Assembly (NCBI RefSeq): GCF_000347035.1
Contig: NZ_ANIJ01000014.1
Span: 186,001 to 250,000, forward strand
Source of the DNA: Leptospira sp. B5-022
Lineage (GTDB): Bacteria > Spirochaetota > Leptospiria > Leptospirales > Leptospiraceae
Length of the DNA stretch: 64,000 nt
Direction: 5' to 3'
The stretch's first letter is position 1; every line of letters starts with the position of its first letter. The notes beneath the pieces were generated by a model. That model made no database searches and had not been told where the DNA came from. It worked only from the letters and a program-made list of their open reading frames with translations. A program made the position numbers and the translations under genes. Shown here piece by piece: positions 31,943 to 42,088 of this stretch.

Positions 31943-33051
31943 TGTATTTTCAAACTAGATAAGGAGATGATCGCTAAAATAATGGCTGCTATCCAGAAGC
32001 GGATGACCACTTTTGTTTCAGGCACCCCTCCCAATTCAAAATGGTGATGTAATGGAGCCATTCTAAAAATCCTTTTTTGAGTCAGCTTAAAAGAACCGAC
32101 TTGTAGGATCACAGACAAGGATTCTGCGACAAAAATCCCGCCTAAAATAATAAGTAGGATCTCCTTTTTTAACATTACGCAGGTGAGCCCGATGGTGGCT
32201 CCTAAAAATAAGGACCCGGTATCTCCCATAAAAACCTGGGCAGGATGACTATTGAACCAAAGAAACCCGATCAATGCTCCCGTCAATGCTGCAAGGAAAA
32301 CACTGTATTCATGCGCATGAGGAAGATAAGGAATATTTAAATAATTTGCAGCGACAGGTGTTCCGGAAACGTAAGCTATCAACCCGAGAGTTCCGACAAC
32401 AATCCCTGCGGTCCCGCCGGCAAGACCGTCCAAACCGTCGGTCAGATTGACTCCATGAGAAGATCCTAATATTACTAAAATCGAAAACGGGATCGCGAAA
32501 TATCCCCAAGACAGGATCGGCCCTTTCACGAAAGGTAAGAATAGATCCGTCAAATGGAATAGGATCTTACCTGTAGTACCTTTCGGAGCCTCTCCCGTAG
32601 AATACAAAAAAACTCCGCAAAAGATCGCGGCTAAAACCACCGAAGCGGCAAACTTAGTGCGGGCTCTCATTCCACCCTTGATCTTTTTTACCGACTTCAT
32701 ATAATCGTCGATAAATCCTAAGGTAGCGAATGAAATAGAACAAATTAGTAAGAGAAGAACATTCGAATTTCTTAAATTTCCCCAAAGTAAAACGGATACA
32801 ACCAAAGCGGATACGATCATAAGACCGCCCATTGTAGGAGTCCCCGACTTGGAGCTATGAGATTTCGGTCCGTCGTCCCGTACACTTTCCCTGAATTTTA
32901 ATCCGTGTAAAAAATCGATCACCCTTCCCCCGAACCAAAAAGTCAGGAACATGGAAGTTAATCCGGCCATCAAGGCCCGAACGGTTACATAGCTGAAAAG
33001 CCTTAAGGAATCTAGATCTTGGAAAAATCTTTCGTATAAAAAATAAAACAT
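31939..33051 (-). CDS. mraY: Phospho-N-acetylmuramoyl-pentapeptide transferase
   Basis: Forms lipid I by transferring phospho-MurNAc-pentapeptide to undecaprenyl phosphate in the inner membrane. The 370-residue protein has ten hydrophobic segments. [12 protein letters not shown] lies at about 69-80, the aspartate-rich [13 protein letters not shown] at about 112-124, [13 protein letters not shown] in the middle, and [11 protein letters not shown] near residue 335. All the catalytic aspartates and the HHH motif are present. It overlaps ftsW by 4 bp. About 170 bp, an unusually long gap for this cluster, separate it from murE; a promoter there is possible but was not recognised. Confidence 0.97.
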   Translation of the reverse strand: MFYFLYERFFQDLDSLRLFSYVTVRALMAGLTSMFLTFWFGGRVIDFLHGLKFRESVRDDGPKSHSSKSGTPTMGGLMIVSALVVSVLLWGNLRNSNVLLLLICSISFATLGFIDDYMKSVKKIKGGMRARTKFAASVVLAAIFCGVFLYSTGEAPKGTTGKILFHLTDLFLPFVKGPILSWGYFAIPFSILVILGSSHGVNLTDGLDGLAGGTAGIVVGTLGLIAYVSGTPVAANYLNIPYLPHAHEYSVFLAALTGALIGFLWFNSHPAQVFMGDTGSLFLGATIGLTCVMLKKEILLIILGGIFVAESLSVILQVGSFKLTQKRIFRMAPLHHHFELGGVPETKVVIRFWIAAIILAIISLSSLKIQ

Positions 33052-33219
33052 ATCGTTTCTAGGAAGACAGATTCATCCGTGCAGAATACGAGTAAACGTA
33101 AAAAAGGAAATCTTCTTCTCCGACTTAATTATCGACGTAAGTCCGGATCTGGGCCATTTTTTTTGGATCTGGAAATTTATATCTAGCATACCGCGCCCGA
33201 GACTTCAGGAGGATTGTGA

Positions 33220-34719
33220 TTATTGATGGAAGGAACCGAATGCCTTTTGGATCTCTTGCCCGTCGTCAAAATACCTTTTATCCCTACCTATGATCTGGTA
33301 GTCTTCATGTCCTTTTCCGGCTACAAGAAGACAGCCGCCTTCTTTCAAGTGGGAGATCCCGTATAGAATGGCTTTTGCTCGATCCACTTCTCTGAGCATT
33401 GGGGAGTATCCGGAGGAAAAACCTGCTTGTATATCATCCAAGATACTTTCCGGATCTTCCGTTCTTGGGTTATCGGAAGTGAGAATCACCTTGTCTGCAA
33501 GTTCTTGAGCGATCTTCGCCATTTTAGGACGTTTGCTCTTGTCCCTATCCCCACCACATCCGAAAAGTGCGATCAGTTCTTTCGGTTTCGATTCTCGGAT
33601 ACTTTTCAAAATATTTTCCAGGGCATCCGGAGTATGAGCATAATCCACGACCGCCATTTTGGACCTATCCTTACTATAGTAGATCTGAAATCTTCCCGGA
33701 ATCTGAGGAATACTTTCCAAAGCGGATAGAAGGGATCTTTTATCCCAACCCAATCCCAGTGCGGTCACAAATGCAAGCGCGGTGTTCCTTACATTAAAAC
33801 CGCCAAGAAGATTTGTGGTAATCTTCGTATCTCCGCCCCAAACCTCGGAAAGACGGATCAGGTAAGAAGTTTTTTCCAAGGAGAATGATTCGGAATGGAT
33901 CTCGAATTCTCCTGAATTTCTACCGAGGGAGAAAAGTTTTAGGGCCGGAGAAGAAACCTCTACTGTGGATTTAAAATCTTTTCCACCGGGAGCATCCGAA
34001 TCTATAACACCGAAAGTTTCCGGATAGGAAGCTACGGAAGAAAACAGAAGCGCCTTACTTTTTAGATAATCTTCCATATCCGGATGAAAATCCAAATGAT
34101 CTTGAGTGAGATTAGAAAATACTCCTGCCTTAAATTGGACCCCGTTGGTTCTTCCGAGTTTTAAACCGTGAGAACTCGCCTCCATAAAAACATATTCCAC
34201 TCCCGAATCGTACATTTCTTTCAGAATGGCTTGAAGGCTACTTGGATCCGGAGTGGTGTATCCTGTGTCGGATAATATACCCTTAAATTTTACGCCTGTG
34301 GTTCCTATGATCCCGCAGGATTTTCCCTGAGATTCTCCCAAGTAAGCTAAGATATGAGTTAAGGAAGTTTTACCGTTAGTCCCTGTTACTCCTATCACTT
34401 TTAGTTTGGAAGAGGGATTATCTAAAATAATAGAAGCGATCGGACCGGCTAAACTTTCCGGGTCCAGATCAGTTCTAAGAACGATCTTGTTTTCTAATTT
34501 CGGAATTTGTAATTTAGATCCTATTAATATATATTTAGAGGAAGCGGCCTTGGCGTATTCTGCTCCCTTATCTCCCGAAGAATCGGGGAGACAAAATAGG
34601 TCATTCGGTCCTAACTTTCTGGAATCAGTGCGGACAAATTCAATCTTATCGTCGGAAGTATAAGAACCTGAAATTAATTTAATATTCGGAAAAAGATCAA
34701 GGAGCTCTGAAAGTTTCAA
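33220..34719 (-). CDS. murE: UDP-MurNAc-dipeptide--meso-diaminopimelate ligase
   Basis: Adds the third amino acid of the peptidoglycan stem in the cytoplasm. The 499-residue Mur ligase has the ATP loop GVTGTNGKTSLTH near 110-122. SDNPRTEDP sits at about 414-422; the DNPR motif indicates meso-diaminopimelate specificity, as expected for Leptospira peptidoglycan. It starts with TTG, preceded by GAGG, and overlaps the FtsL-like gene by 23 bp. The conserved MKLSELL opening supports this start. Normally ftsI separates ftsL from murE; here they are directly fused in order. Confidence 0.95.
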   Translation of the reverse strand: MKLSELLDLFPNIKLISGSYTSDDKIEFVRTDSRKLGPNDLFCLPDSSGDKGAEYAKAASSKYILIGSKLQIPKLENKIVLRTDLDPESLAGPIASIILDNPSSKLKVIGVTGTNGKTSLTHILAYLGESQGKSCGIIGTTGVKFKGILSDTGYTTPDPSSLQAILKEMYDSGVEYVFMEASSHGLKLGRTNGVQFKAGVFSNLTQDHLDFHPDMEDYLKSKALLFSSVASYPETFGVIDSDAPGGKDFKSTVEVSSPALKLFSLGRNSGEFEIHSESFSLEKTSYLIRLSEVWGGDTKITTNLLGGFNVRNTALAFVTALGLGWDKRSLLSALESIPQIPGRFQIYYSKDRSKMAVVDYAHTPDALENILKSIRESKPKELIALFGCGGDRDKSKRPKMAKIAQELADKVILTSDNPRTEDPESILDDIQAGFSSGYSPMLREVDRAKAILYGISHLKEGGCLLVAGKGHEDYQIIGRDKRYFDDGQEIQKAFGSFHQ

Positions 34720-35056
34720 GTTCCGCCTCGTTTCTTTCCGGAGGAAGAGTCACGGTAATAATACGATCACCTACAGTGATCGGCAAATAATGATAAGTTT
34801 TACGATATAAAGCTTCTATCCTACGTGCAGAAGTATAAGTCGCCATTCCGATCTTTAAATCGTCATTTTTCTTTAAAAGTTTTTCTTTTTCTTGGGAGGC
34901 GATTGATAGTTCTCTGTTTAGTCTAGAAACCTGTACATTCTGCCAAACGAATAAAAGTACGATACTAAAAGGGAGTACTATCCAACCGAATATTCGAAAC
35001 AAAAAACCTAGATCAGGCCAAAGACGGATGGATAAAAATTCGGAAACCTTACTCAT
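34697..35056 (-). CDS. FtsL-like division protein
   Basis: A 119-residue bitopic protein: a short cytoplasmic N-terminus, one membrane segment (about 22-42, [16 protein letters not shown]), then a leucine-spaced coiled coil ([19 protein letters not shown]) and a short periplasmic tail. Size, topology and position directly after rsmH match FtsL, which links FtsB/FtsQ and the FtsWI synthase in the divisome. FtsL sequences diverge quickly, so assignment rests on topology and context. It overlaps rsmH by 4 bp and murE by 23 bp. Confidence 0.75.
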   Translation of the reverse strand: MSKVSEFLSIRLWPDLGFLFRIFGWIVLPFSIVLLFVWQNVQVSRLNRELSIASQEKEKLLKKNDDLKIGMATYTSARRIEALYRKTYHYLPITVGDRIITVTLPPERNEAELETFRAP

Positions 35057-36012
35057 TCTTCTTCATCCTCCTCTTCCTCTTCAATATCGGTCGGAAGGGA
35101 TTTATGGATGACACGTAATTTTGCGGAACGAGAAGCAGGATTTTCTTTCATCTCGGCATCCGTCGGAAGCACGGGCTTTTTGGTAAGAAGTTTCGCTTCT
35201 CCAGTTCTTGCATAGTCCCTGAACAAGTTTTTAACGATCCTATCTTCCAGTGAATGAAAAGAGATCACTTGTAAGAGCCCGCCCCTTGCGACCAGATCCA
35301 AAAGTTTTTTTACCCCGATCTCTATATGAAGAAGTTCCTGGTTCACTTCGATCCTCAGAGCTTGGAAGACCCGAGTCGCCGGGTGTCTACCCGGAGGCCA
35401 AAACTTTCTGGGAATCACTCTGGAAACCAATTGTGCAAGATCTCCCGAGTAACCGATCCGAGAATGTCTTCTTCTTTCTAAGATCGCTTCTACGATCTTC
35501 TTGGTCCAACGCTCTTCCCCATACTCGTAAAAAATTTTACTTAAAACTTTTTCCGGATACGTATTGATCACGTCTTCTGCCGAGATCCCACCGGAAGAAG
35601 AAAGTCTCATATCCAAAGGTTCATTCTCTCGAAAACTGAAACCTCTTCCTGCGTGTAAAAGGTGAAAGGTAGAAATCCCCAAATCCAAAAGAATGCCGTC
35701 CGGCGGATTGGAAATCCCGAAGCTGTTCAAGAACTCGGAATCGAGATCCGAAAAATTGGCTTCGATAGGAATCACTCTGGAAGAATGAGCGGAAAGTCTT
35801 GTTTTAGCCCTGGACAACATGACAGAGTCCCGATCCACTAAAACCAGTTTAGAATTTGGGAATTGTTCTAATAGTAGAAGACTATGTCCTCCTTCTCCCG
35901 CTGTTCCGTCTAAAAAAAGGAGTTCTCGGTCCTTATCGAATACGGAAAGGAAAAAGGTAAGTATCTCCCGATAGAGCACCGAATAATGGACAGGTTCCAA
36001 TTCGTTTTCCAA
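35053..36012 (-). CDS. rsmH: 16S rRNA (cytosine-1402-N4)-methyltransferase RsmH
   Basis: Methylates C1402 of 16S rRNA with S-adenosylmethionine. The 319-residue protein has HYSVLYREI at the N-terminus, [17 protein letters not shown] (SAM-binding loop, about 33-49), [20 protein letters not shown], and [18 protein letters not shown]. These are all diagnostic of MraW/RsmH. It ends in a run of acidic residues, a small extension. The start is TTG with an in-frame stop just upstream and a weak binding site; a second TTG four codons on has a GGAAAA before it. No mraZ precedes it. Confidence 0.95.
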   Translation of the reverse strand: MENELEPVHYSVLYREILTFFLSVFDKDRELLFLDGTAGEGGHSLLLLEQFPNSKLVLVDRDSVMLSRAKTRLSAHSSRVIPIEANFSDLDSEFLNSFGISNPPDGILLDLGISTFHLLHAGRGFSFRENEPLDMRLSSSGGISAEDVINTYPEKVLSKIFYEYGEERWTKKIVEAILERRRHSRIGYSGDLAQLVSRVIPRKFWPPGRHPATRVFQALRIEVNQELLHIEIGVKKLLDLVARGGLLQVISFHSLEDRIVKNLFRDYARTGEAKLLTKKPVLPTDAEMKENPASRSAKLRVIHKSLPTDIEEEEEDEEE

Positions 36013-36206
36013 GTTCTACCCGCTCATCCAAAACGCAACTAAGAACCGTACCAGTTTTCTATACTTTAGCTTCTCCTTCACTTGCACATCCTGTACAAAT
36101 CCCTGAGCACATGACGCCCTTTTGACTTCGCACTTTGGCAAAGAATTCATTCCAGACTATTTTAAAGTACTTTTGAGATAGAAACTAACACGAAAGCACT
36201 AAATTC

Positions 36207-36234
36207 TTGACTACTACACTTTACTAGATACAAT
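36207..36234 (+). promoter_or_regulatory. Sigma-70-type promoter for the chemoreceptor gene
   Basis: TTGACT (36207-36212) and TACAAT (36229-36234) are separated by 16 bp. Each hexamer differs from the sigma-70 consensus at one position. Transcription would start near 36241, giving a leader of about 110 nucleotides before the ATG at 36352. Confidence 0.6.
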
Positions 36235-36274
36235 GCGTCTCTCCATAAATAAAAATCCGCTCTGGTGCTAAACT

Positions 36275-36340
36275 GCCTGAAAGGAATTGTCCGATTAGGC
36301 CGACAAATTTTTATTACTTCTTAGCCTCTTCGGGAAGGCT
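36275..36340 (+). promoter_or_regulatory. Structured 5' leader with possible pseudoknot
   Basis: GCCTGA (36275-36280) can pair with TTAGGC (36295-36300). TTGTC (36287-36291), inside that loop, can pair with GACAA (36302-36306), and ATTTTTATT follows. This is the topology of an H-type pseudoknot or two competing hairpins. A further hairpin, AGCCT/AGGCT (36323-36340), lies just before the start codon. The gene has no obvious Shine-Dalgarno sequence near the ATG. Function is inference. Confidence 0.35.
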
Positions 36341-36351
36341 TTATTATTGGT

Positions 36352-38346
36352 ATGCAGAAAAGCAGTTTAAAGTTCATCCTTCTAGGCGCAGGCATCGTCA
36401 TTCTCACAGTATTAACGTTATTGATCTCGGGGAATGCCTACTACTTCGGTCAGAAAAAAATCACTGAAAACCATCTGAATCAAATGCAGAATGTCGTAGC
36501 AGTGGTCGCTCAAGAGTTCGACGCATTCTTATTAACCCATACCAACGTAGCAAAAACGTTAGCCGCAGATCCAAGAGCCATACAAACTGCTATCACAGGC
36601 AAACCGATTGCGGGCGACTTCTTTAAAGAAGTCCACCAAAGATACGGGGTTTACGAGAACATTTTCGTTATGAGCTTGGATGGAGAAAAAAGGATCCTAG
36701 CGGATAGTTTGGATGGAAGATCTCTAGGTTATAAAGCGAAAGGTGACGAGCTAAAGGACAATGTCGCCGCAGTAAAAGAAGGAAAACATTACTTAGGTCC
36801 TCCTCAAAAATCTCCCATCACAGGACTTCCGGTTGCTGTGATCTCCGTTCCGATACGTGACGGAGCGAATATCATTGGAGTTTTGAACATAGCCCTCTCC
36901 TTCGAGGATATCTCGGAAAAAGTGATCAATAAGATCCGAATTGGGGAGCAAGGTTATGTTTCCGTAATGAGTCAAACCGGTTTGGTGATCGCTCATCCTA
37001 AGAAGGAAATGATCATGAATTTGGATGTAGCTAAAGAACCCTACGGCCAAAAAATGTTGGAATTGAAATCAGGAGAAATTTTCGAATTCAGTTTCAAAGG
37101 AGCGGATCGTTACTCCACCGTTTCCAGATTGGACCAATGGAGAATGACCGTAATTGCCATCCAACCCAAAGCGGAAGTTAGGGAAGCATTAGTAGAACTT
37201 CTGCTTTCTATAGGGCTTACAAGTTTAATCACAGTAGGAATTTCCGTTTTTCTATTTTATATTCTTCTAAAGAAGAGACTGGATCCATTGGAAAATGCGA
37301 GCAGGCTTTTCCAAACCATGTCGCAAGGAGATCTAACCTCGGACATCCAAGTCGTATACAACGATGAGATTGGCGTAATGAGTGCGGATCTGAATTCTTT
37401 TATTGCCAGCCTAAGATCTTCTTTGAAAGATATCCAACGTATCGCGATGGAACTTGCTTCTTCTGCGGAGGAATTGACGGTTTCTTCCCAAAGTTTTGCG
37501 ACCGGCGCTCAATCCACCGCTGCTTCATCCGAGCAGATGTCGGCAACCGTGGAAGAGATGTCCGCAGGAATGGAAAATATCTCCTCGGTCACCGATAGGC
37601 AATACTCGAATATATTAGAATTTCATACTAAAATAAAAGAACTGTCTTCCGGAGTCAGAAAGATAGGCTCGGAGATCAAAAATACCCTGCAGATCGCAGA
37701 ATCCATTTCCCGAGAAGCGAAAAGAGGCGAAAGTTCACTAACAGGAATGAGCAATATGATAGAAAATATCCTGAAGTCCTCCGGAGAAATGAAATCCATT
37801 ATAGGAATTATCAACGATATTTCCGACCAAACACAGTTGCTCGCATTGAATGCAGCCATCGAGGCGGCAAGAGCAGGAGAAGCTGGAAAAGGATTCGCAG
37901 TTGTTGCGGAAGAAATCTCCAAACTTTCAGTTAAAACGGCTTCCTCCATTAAATCCATCGGAGAGATGATCAATAAGAACAACTCCGAATTGGACGAAGG
38001 CGCCAAAGGGATCCGTTCCTCTGTGGAGATCTTACATAGCATCATCAAAAACGTAGACTCCGTAGGGGAAGCAATGAGTCACCTATTCGAGATCACTTCC
38101 GCGCAAGAATCCGTAAACAAGTCCGTGGACGAACAATCGGATCGTGTAGGAACGGAGGCAGAAGGTGTAAAACTCGCAACAGATGAACAAAAAAGAGCCG
38201 TAAGAGAGATCTCCCAGGTGATCACTCAGATCAACGAGCATACTTTAAATACTGCCTCGGGATCGGAACAGATGTCTTCCTCTGCGCAGAACCTTGCCAC
38301 CACAGCGGAAATATTAAAAAACATAACCGAAAAATTTAAAATCTAA
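36352..38346 (+). CDS. Methyl-accepting chemotaxis protein
   Basis: A 664-residue transmembrane chemoreceptor. It has an N-terminal membrane segment (about 8-30), a periplasmic Cache-type sensor (about 35-275, with [13 protein letters not shown] and [14 protein letters not shown]), a second membrane segment (about 282-305) and a HAMP-like linker. The cytoplasmic signalling domain has the invariant tip [20 protein letters not shown], which contacts CheA and CheW. There is no C-terminal CheR-tethering pentapeptide. It is followed 25 bp later by a paralogue with nearly the same signalling domain and a divergent sensor. The ligand is unknown; Cache sensors often bind small organic acids or amino acids. 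Confidence 0.95.
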   Translation: MQKSSLKFILLGAGIVILTVLTLLISGNAYYFGQKKITENHLNQMQNVVAVVAQEFDAFLLTHTNVAKTLAADPRAIQTAITGKPIAGDFFKEVHQRYGVYENIFVMSLDGEKRILADSLDGRSLGYKAKGDELKDNVAAVKEGKHYLGPPQKSPITGLPVAVISVPIRDGANIIGVLNIALSFEDISEKVINKIRIGEQGYVSVMSQTGLVIAHPKKEMIMNLDVAKEPYGQKMLELKSGEIFEFSFKGADRYSTVSRLDQWRMTVIAIQPKAEVREALVELLLSIGLTSLITVGISVFLFYILLKKRLDPLENASRLFQTMSQGDLTSDIQVVYNDEIGVMSADLNSFIASLRSSLKDIQRIAMELASSAEELTVSSQSFATGAQSTAASSEQMSATVEEMSAGMENISSVTDRQYSNILEFHTKIKELSSGVRKIGSEIKNTLQIAESISREAKRGESSLTGMSNMIENILKSSGEMKSIIGIINDISDQTQLLALNAAIEAARAGEAGKGFAVVAEEISKLSVKTASSIKSIGEMINKNNSELDEGAKGIRSSVEILHSIIKNVDSVGEAMSHLFEITSAQESVNKSVDEQSDRVGTEAEGVKLATDEQKRAVREISQVITQINEHTLNTASGSEQMSSSAQNLATTAEILKNITEKFKI

Positions 38347-38370
38347 TTCGATCCCGGTTTAACCCCTACG

Positions 38371-40362
38371 ATGCAAAGAAACAGTTTAAAGATCATCATC
38401 CTAGCAGTAAGTACGGTCACTATCGTTCTACTTACGGTGGGGATTTCCTCCTTCGCATACTTTACCGCCAAAAAATACGTGGAAGAAGCTTACATAGACG
38501 AGATGAAAAAGGTCTCGAAATTAGCCGGAAAACATATCAAGTTCTTCTTCGATCAGCAAACCACTTTGGCCGAGTTCGTAAATTCCAATACTCCGTTCAT
38601 CAAAGCTACGATAGCAAGGGATAAGGGAAGTCTGAATCCCATACTCGCAAATATATTCAAAAAATATGATACTTACGAGAATGTGTTCCTATCCACCCCG
38701 GAGGAAAATCCCTTGGTTTTCGCAGATGCCACAGGCAAAGCGAACAATTTTCGCTGGGGAGGGACCGGCTTTGACGCAAATATAAAGGCTGCATTAGAGG
38801 GAAAAAATCTTTTAAGTAAGGTAAACCCTTCTCCAGTGACTGGGGAAGCGGTTGCTGTTCTTACGGTTCCGACTAAGGAAGGAAATCAAATAGTAGGTAT
38901 CCTGGGTTTTGCGATCTCTCTTAACAAAATGACAGAGACTATAGTGAACGGAATTACGATCGGATCGGACGGATACATAGCGATCACGGACATGAACGGA
39001 GTTGTAGTGGGACATCCCGATAAGTCGCTGATACTAAAATTAGATCTGAGCAAAACGGATTGGGGTAAAAAACTACTAACCCTCCCTTCCGAACAACATA
39101 TGGAGTATTTTTTCAAAAAGGAAAAAATTGCCACGGTTTACGATGTTCCGGAGTACGGCCTAAGAGTTTCTGCAGTGGTGTCCAAGGACGAACTTGCAGA
39201 AGTAGTCCATCAAATGTTATTTAGGATCATAGCATTTGCGTTCGTCTTCCTGGTAGCCTCCATATTCATTATTTATAAAATAGTAAATATTCGTCTTCAT
39301 CCTTTACAGGAAGCGAGAGAACTATTCCGCTCCATGTCCACAGGCGATCTGACTGCGAGCCTAAAGATCTACCATGAAGACGAGATAGGAGACCTAAGTA
39401 AGGATACCAATTCGTTTTTAGAAAGTCTAAGAACGTCGGTAAGAGAGATCCAAAAGATCTCCCAAGAACTTGCATCTTCCGCGGAAGAATTATCCGCGAG
39501 TTCGGAAAATTTCTCCAATGGAGCCCAATCCACGGCGGCTTCTACCGAGGAAATGTCAGCAACTGTGGAAGAGATGTCCGCGGGGATGGACAATATCTCC
39601 GGCTCCATCTACAATCAGTACCGGAATATTTCGGAATTCCAGATAAAGATCACAGAACTTTCCCAAAGTGTGAATCAAATCGGAGAAGAGATTCAGAATA
39701 CCCTAAACATGGCCAAGTCTATTTCCCTTCAGGCAAAAAAGGGAGAAGAATCCCTGTCCGGAATGAATGCGATGATCTCGAATATTCTCAAATCCTCCGG
39801 AGAAATGACTGCTATCATCGGAATCATCAACGATATTTCCGACCAAACCCAACTGCTCGCATTGAATGCAGCGATAGAAGCGGCGAGAGCAGGGGAAGCA
39901 GGAAAAGGGTTCGCAGTTGTTGCAGAAGAGATCTCCAAACTTTCAGAAAAGACAGCTTCTTCTATCAAATCTATCTCCGCAATGATCTCTAAAAACACGG
40001 GAGAACTGGACAGCGGAGCCAAAGGGATCCAGGCATCTACTGAGATCATCCACGCGATCATCCGGAATGTGGATCAAGTGTCGGATGCAATGGACAGATT
40101 GTATTCCATCACCGGCTCCCAAACAAATATAAATCGAGCAGTGACGGATAACGCAGGTAAAGTAAAGACCGAATCGGAAGCGGTAAAATTAGCCGCGGAT
40201 GAGCAGAAAAAAGCTGTCTCGGAAATTTCTCAGGTGATCATGCAGATCAACGAACATACGATCAACACTGCATCCGGAGCGGAACAGATGTCTTCTTCCT
40301 CCAGGAATTTGTCTAATACGGCGGAGATACTCAAAAATATCTCCGAAAAATTCAAATTATAA
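38371..40362 (+). CDS. Methyl-accepting chemotaxis protein (tandem paralogue)
   Basis: A 663-residue chemoreceptor with the same architecture as the gene before it: membrane segment at about 8-30, Cache-type periplasmic sensor ([32 protein letters not shown]), second membrane segment near 283-306, HAMP-like linker and signalling domain with [20 protein letters not shown]. The cytoplasmic halves are close to identical in long stretches and the sensors differ much more, as expected for a duplication followed by a change of ligand. It faces a cheR-containing operon on the other strand. Confidence 0.95.
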   Translation: MQRNSLKIIILAVSTVTIVLLTVGISSFAYFTAKKYVEEAYIDEMKKVSKLAGKHIKFFFDQQTTLAEFVNSNTPFIKATIARDKGSLNPILANIFKKYDTYENVFLSTPEENPLVFADATGKANNFRWGGTGFDANIKAALEGKNLLSKVNPSPVTGEAVAVLTVPTKEGNQIVGILGFAISLNKMTETIVNGITIGSDGYIAITDMNGVVVGHPDKSLILKLDLSKTDWGKKLLTLPSEQHMEYFFKKEKIATVYDVPEYGLRVSAVVSKDELAEVVHQMLFRIIAFAFVFLVASIFIIYKIVNIRLHPLQEARELFRSMSTGDLTASLKIYHEDEIGDLSKDTNSFLESLRTSVREIQKISQELASSAEELSASSENFSNGAQSTAASTEEMSATVEEMSAGMDNISGSIYNQYRNISEFQIKITELSQSVNQIGEEIQNTLNMAKSISLQAKKGEESLSGMNAMISNILKSSGEMTAIIGIINDISDQTQLLALNAAIEAARAGEAGKGFAVVAEEISKLSEKTASSIKSISAMISKNTGELDSGAKGIQASTEIIHAIIRNVDQVSDAMDRLYSITGSQTNINRAVTDNAGKVKTESEAVKLAADEQKKAVSEISQVIMQINEHTINTASGAEQMSSSSRNLSNTAEILKNISEKFKL

Positions 40363-40385
40363 TCGCCCGAAAGAGAACCTTTCCG

Positions 40386-40742
40386 TTACTCACTTGATAT
40401 TACCGAAAATAGATGGTCGATTCCCCCGGCGTTCCGTATATGAGAAAAACCTTTTTCCTCTAAGAGGGATTTGGCTCTTTGACTACGTCCGCCGCCGGAT
40501 TGACAATATAAAATGATTTGCCTGTCCTTCGGGCCTAGTTCATCTGATCTCAACGGTAAACTATCGATCGGAATATTGACAGCTCCGGGAAAATGACGTT
40601 TTTCATATTCATCCGGAGTTCTAACATCCAGGACTAGGGCGCCCTTCTCCACCCATTCTACAAGTTCCCTGTCTTCCTTATTCTTGCAGGAAGAGAAAGA
40701 AAAAAGAGTTATTATTAGAAGAATATAAAATGTCCGAAACAT
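40386..40742 (-). CDS. Rhodanese-domain lipoprotein
   Basis: The start is placed at the ATG at 40742, which is preceded by GGGGAG at ideal distance; an upstream TTG is less likely. The 118-residue product has a signal peptide ending FSFSSC (lipidated cysteine about 19) and one rhodanese domain. ALVLDVRTPDEYEKRHFPGA is the N-terminal signature, and the active-site loop CQSGGGRS has the catalytic cysteine at about 80. Exported single-domain rhodaneses may move sulfur or handle thiols in the periplasm; the substrate is unknown. It lies 2-20 bp after cheR, on the same strand. Confidence 0.85.
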   Translation of the reverse strand: MFRTFYILLIITLFSFSSCKNKEDRELVEWVEKGALVLDVRTPDEYEKRHFPGAVNIPIDSLPLRSDELGPKDRQIILYCQSGGGRSQRAKSLLEEKGFSHIRNAGGIDHLFSVISSE

Positions 40743-40762
40743 AAAACACTCCCCGATCAAGA

Positions 40763-41638
40763 TTAAATTATAGGCTTTTTCTGATATACAGTATGACCTA
40801 AGAACTTGTACGCTTCCGAGATACCGAATAGAGTTTCGGAATGGCCTATCACCAAAAGCCCTCTATCCTTCAGCACATGTTCGAAATTTTCGAAAATTTT
40901 CTTTTGGGTAGGCTTATCGAAATAGATAATCACGTTTCTGCAAAAGATACAATCCATTTTCTCCCGTATCGGATAAGGAGTTTCTAAAAGATTTGCCTTA
41001 TGAAATTCGATCATGGACTTGATCTCAGGTTTTGCTTGATAGGTGTCCTGATTTTTGCCGGTCAGATCCTTCACTTTTAGAAAATATCTTTTTTTGAGAG
41101 TCTCACTGACCGGATCCAAACGATCCGCTTTATAAATACCTTCTTGAGCGGTTTGTACCACGTTCGTATCGATATCGGATGCATAAATTTTAATATCCCA
41201 ACCCGGCTTGTGCATAAAATATTCCGCACAAGTGATTGCGATCGAGTAAGGCTCTTCCCCGGTGGAACAAGCGCTGGACCAGATGCGTAGCTGCTTTTTT
41301 CCGGACTTCAAAGCCTTCTCCTCAACGGAAGGAAAGAAGGTTTCCTTTAAAAATTCGAAATGATGGTTTTCGCGGAAAAAATCGGTTTTATTGGTGGTGA
41401 TACGATTAATAAGTTCCGTAAGTTCGCTTTGGAAAAACTTACGATCGGCCTGCAGACCTCGGATATATTCCGAAACATTCTGCATCTTATACATTCTGGC
41501 CCTGGAATTCAACCTGGATTGGACCATTATCTTTTTATGATCCGCCAGAAATATTCCGGTTTCCTTATACATCAAATCCTTAATGAATTTGAATTCTTCG
41601 TCCGTTATCTGAGAAAAACTGGAAAAACTTTCATCCAT
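40763..41638 (-). CDS. cheR: Chemotaxis protein methyltransferase CheR
   Basis: Uses S-adenosylmethionine to methylate glutamates of chemoreceptors. The 291-residue protein has the N-terminal CheR all-helical domain (about 8-75), then [20 protein letters not shown]. The SAM site is [18 protein letters not shown], and [32 protein letters not shown] and [16 protein letters not shown] follow. All the family motifs are present. It is encoded 3 bp after a STAS protein and faces the two chemoreceptor genes, which are probable substrates. Confidence 0.96.
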   Translation of the reverse strand: MDESFSSFSQITDEEFKFIKDLMYKETGIFLADHKKIMVQSRLNSRARMYKMQNVSEYIRGLQADRKFFQSELTELINRITTNKTDFFRENHHFEFLKETFFPSVEEKALKSGKKQLRIWSSACSTGEEPYSIAITCAEYFMHKPGWDIKIYASDIDTNVVQTAQEGIYKADRLDPVSETLKKRYFLKVKDLTGKNQDTYQAKPEIKSMIEFHKANLLETPYPIREKMDCIFCRNVIIYFDKPTQKKIFENFEHVLKDRGLLVIGHSETLFGISEAYKFLGHTVYQKKPII

Positions 41639-41641
41639 AAA

Positions 41642-41929
41642 TCAGCGAATACCCAATGCCTGGTCCAAAGAGACTAACTTAATAATTTCCAGTAATTTAG
41701 GACTGACATTGATCGTTTCCAAAAGAATACCCTGGCCCCGGAGACGATTTGCAAACGCTACCAAAGTCCCTAAAGCGACCGAAGTAATCACCTGCACTTC
41801 ATCCAGATCTAAAATTACGGATGCAGGATTCCCTTCTACATGTGAATTCAAGTAGGCACGCAAAGCCTCATGATCACCGTTTAGGATCTCATAATCTACT
41901 TTGATCAGCATCGGTTCCGAAGGACTCAT
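41642..41929 (-). CDS. STAS-domain anti-sigma-factor antagonist-like protein
   Basis: A 95-residue STAS domain. SVILDLDEVQVITSVALGTLVAFANRLRGQG carries the regulatory serine in VITSVALG, where the family has DSSGLG-type residues; the start of that loop is atypical (Thr-Ser instead of Ser-Ser). It precedes cheR by 3 bp. STAS proteins beside chemotaxis genes suggest partner switching that feeds into motility, but no kinase or phosphatase is encoded here. Confidence 0.82.
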   Translation of the reverse strand: MSPSEPMLIKVDYEILNGDHEALRAYLNSHVEGNPASVILDLDEVQVITSVALGTLVAFANRLRGQGILLETINVSPKLLEIIKLVSLDQALGIR

Positions 41930-42088
41930 TCCATAAGATTGGACGAATTGGTCCCTACCTCGGAATACAGTCGGGAAACTGCCTGGAAAAGAAAAGGAAA
42001 AACTAATTTTTCTGGCTTAGAAGTGAAGTGTCGTTTTTTTGGTAAATAGGCGGAAAATACGGATCTTTTTTCTGGAAAAATACGTTAA

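Larger units (their letters stand above)
36013..36351. other. Divergent intergenic region between rsmH and the first chemoreceptor gene
   Basis: This 339-bp stretch holds no plausible protein gene. It must contain the minus-strand promoter of the rsmH-murC cluster, which I could not place. The plus-strand promoter and structured leader of the chemoreceptor gene are listed separately. Confidence 0.7.

Noticed and set aside
28324..36012. Pseudogenes or frameshifts in the cell-wall cluster suggested by TTG starts and large overlaps
   Set aside because: All frames are full length with intact motifs, and the overlaps are typical of translational coupling.
36250..36320. c-di-GMP riboswitch (GEMM type) before the chemoreceptor gene
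   Set aside because: The conserved GEMM core sequences and tetraloop-receptor arrangement are not present; only an unclassified structured leader can be claimed.
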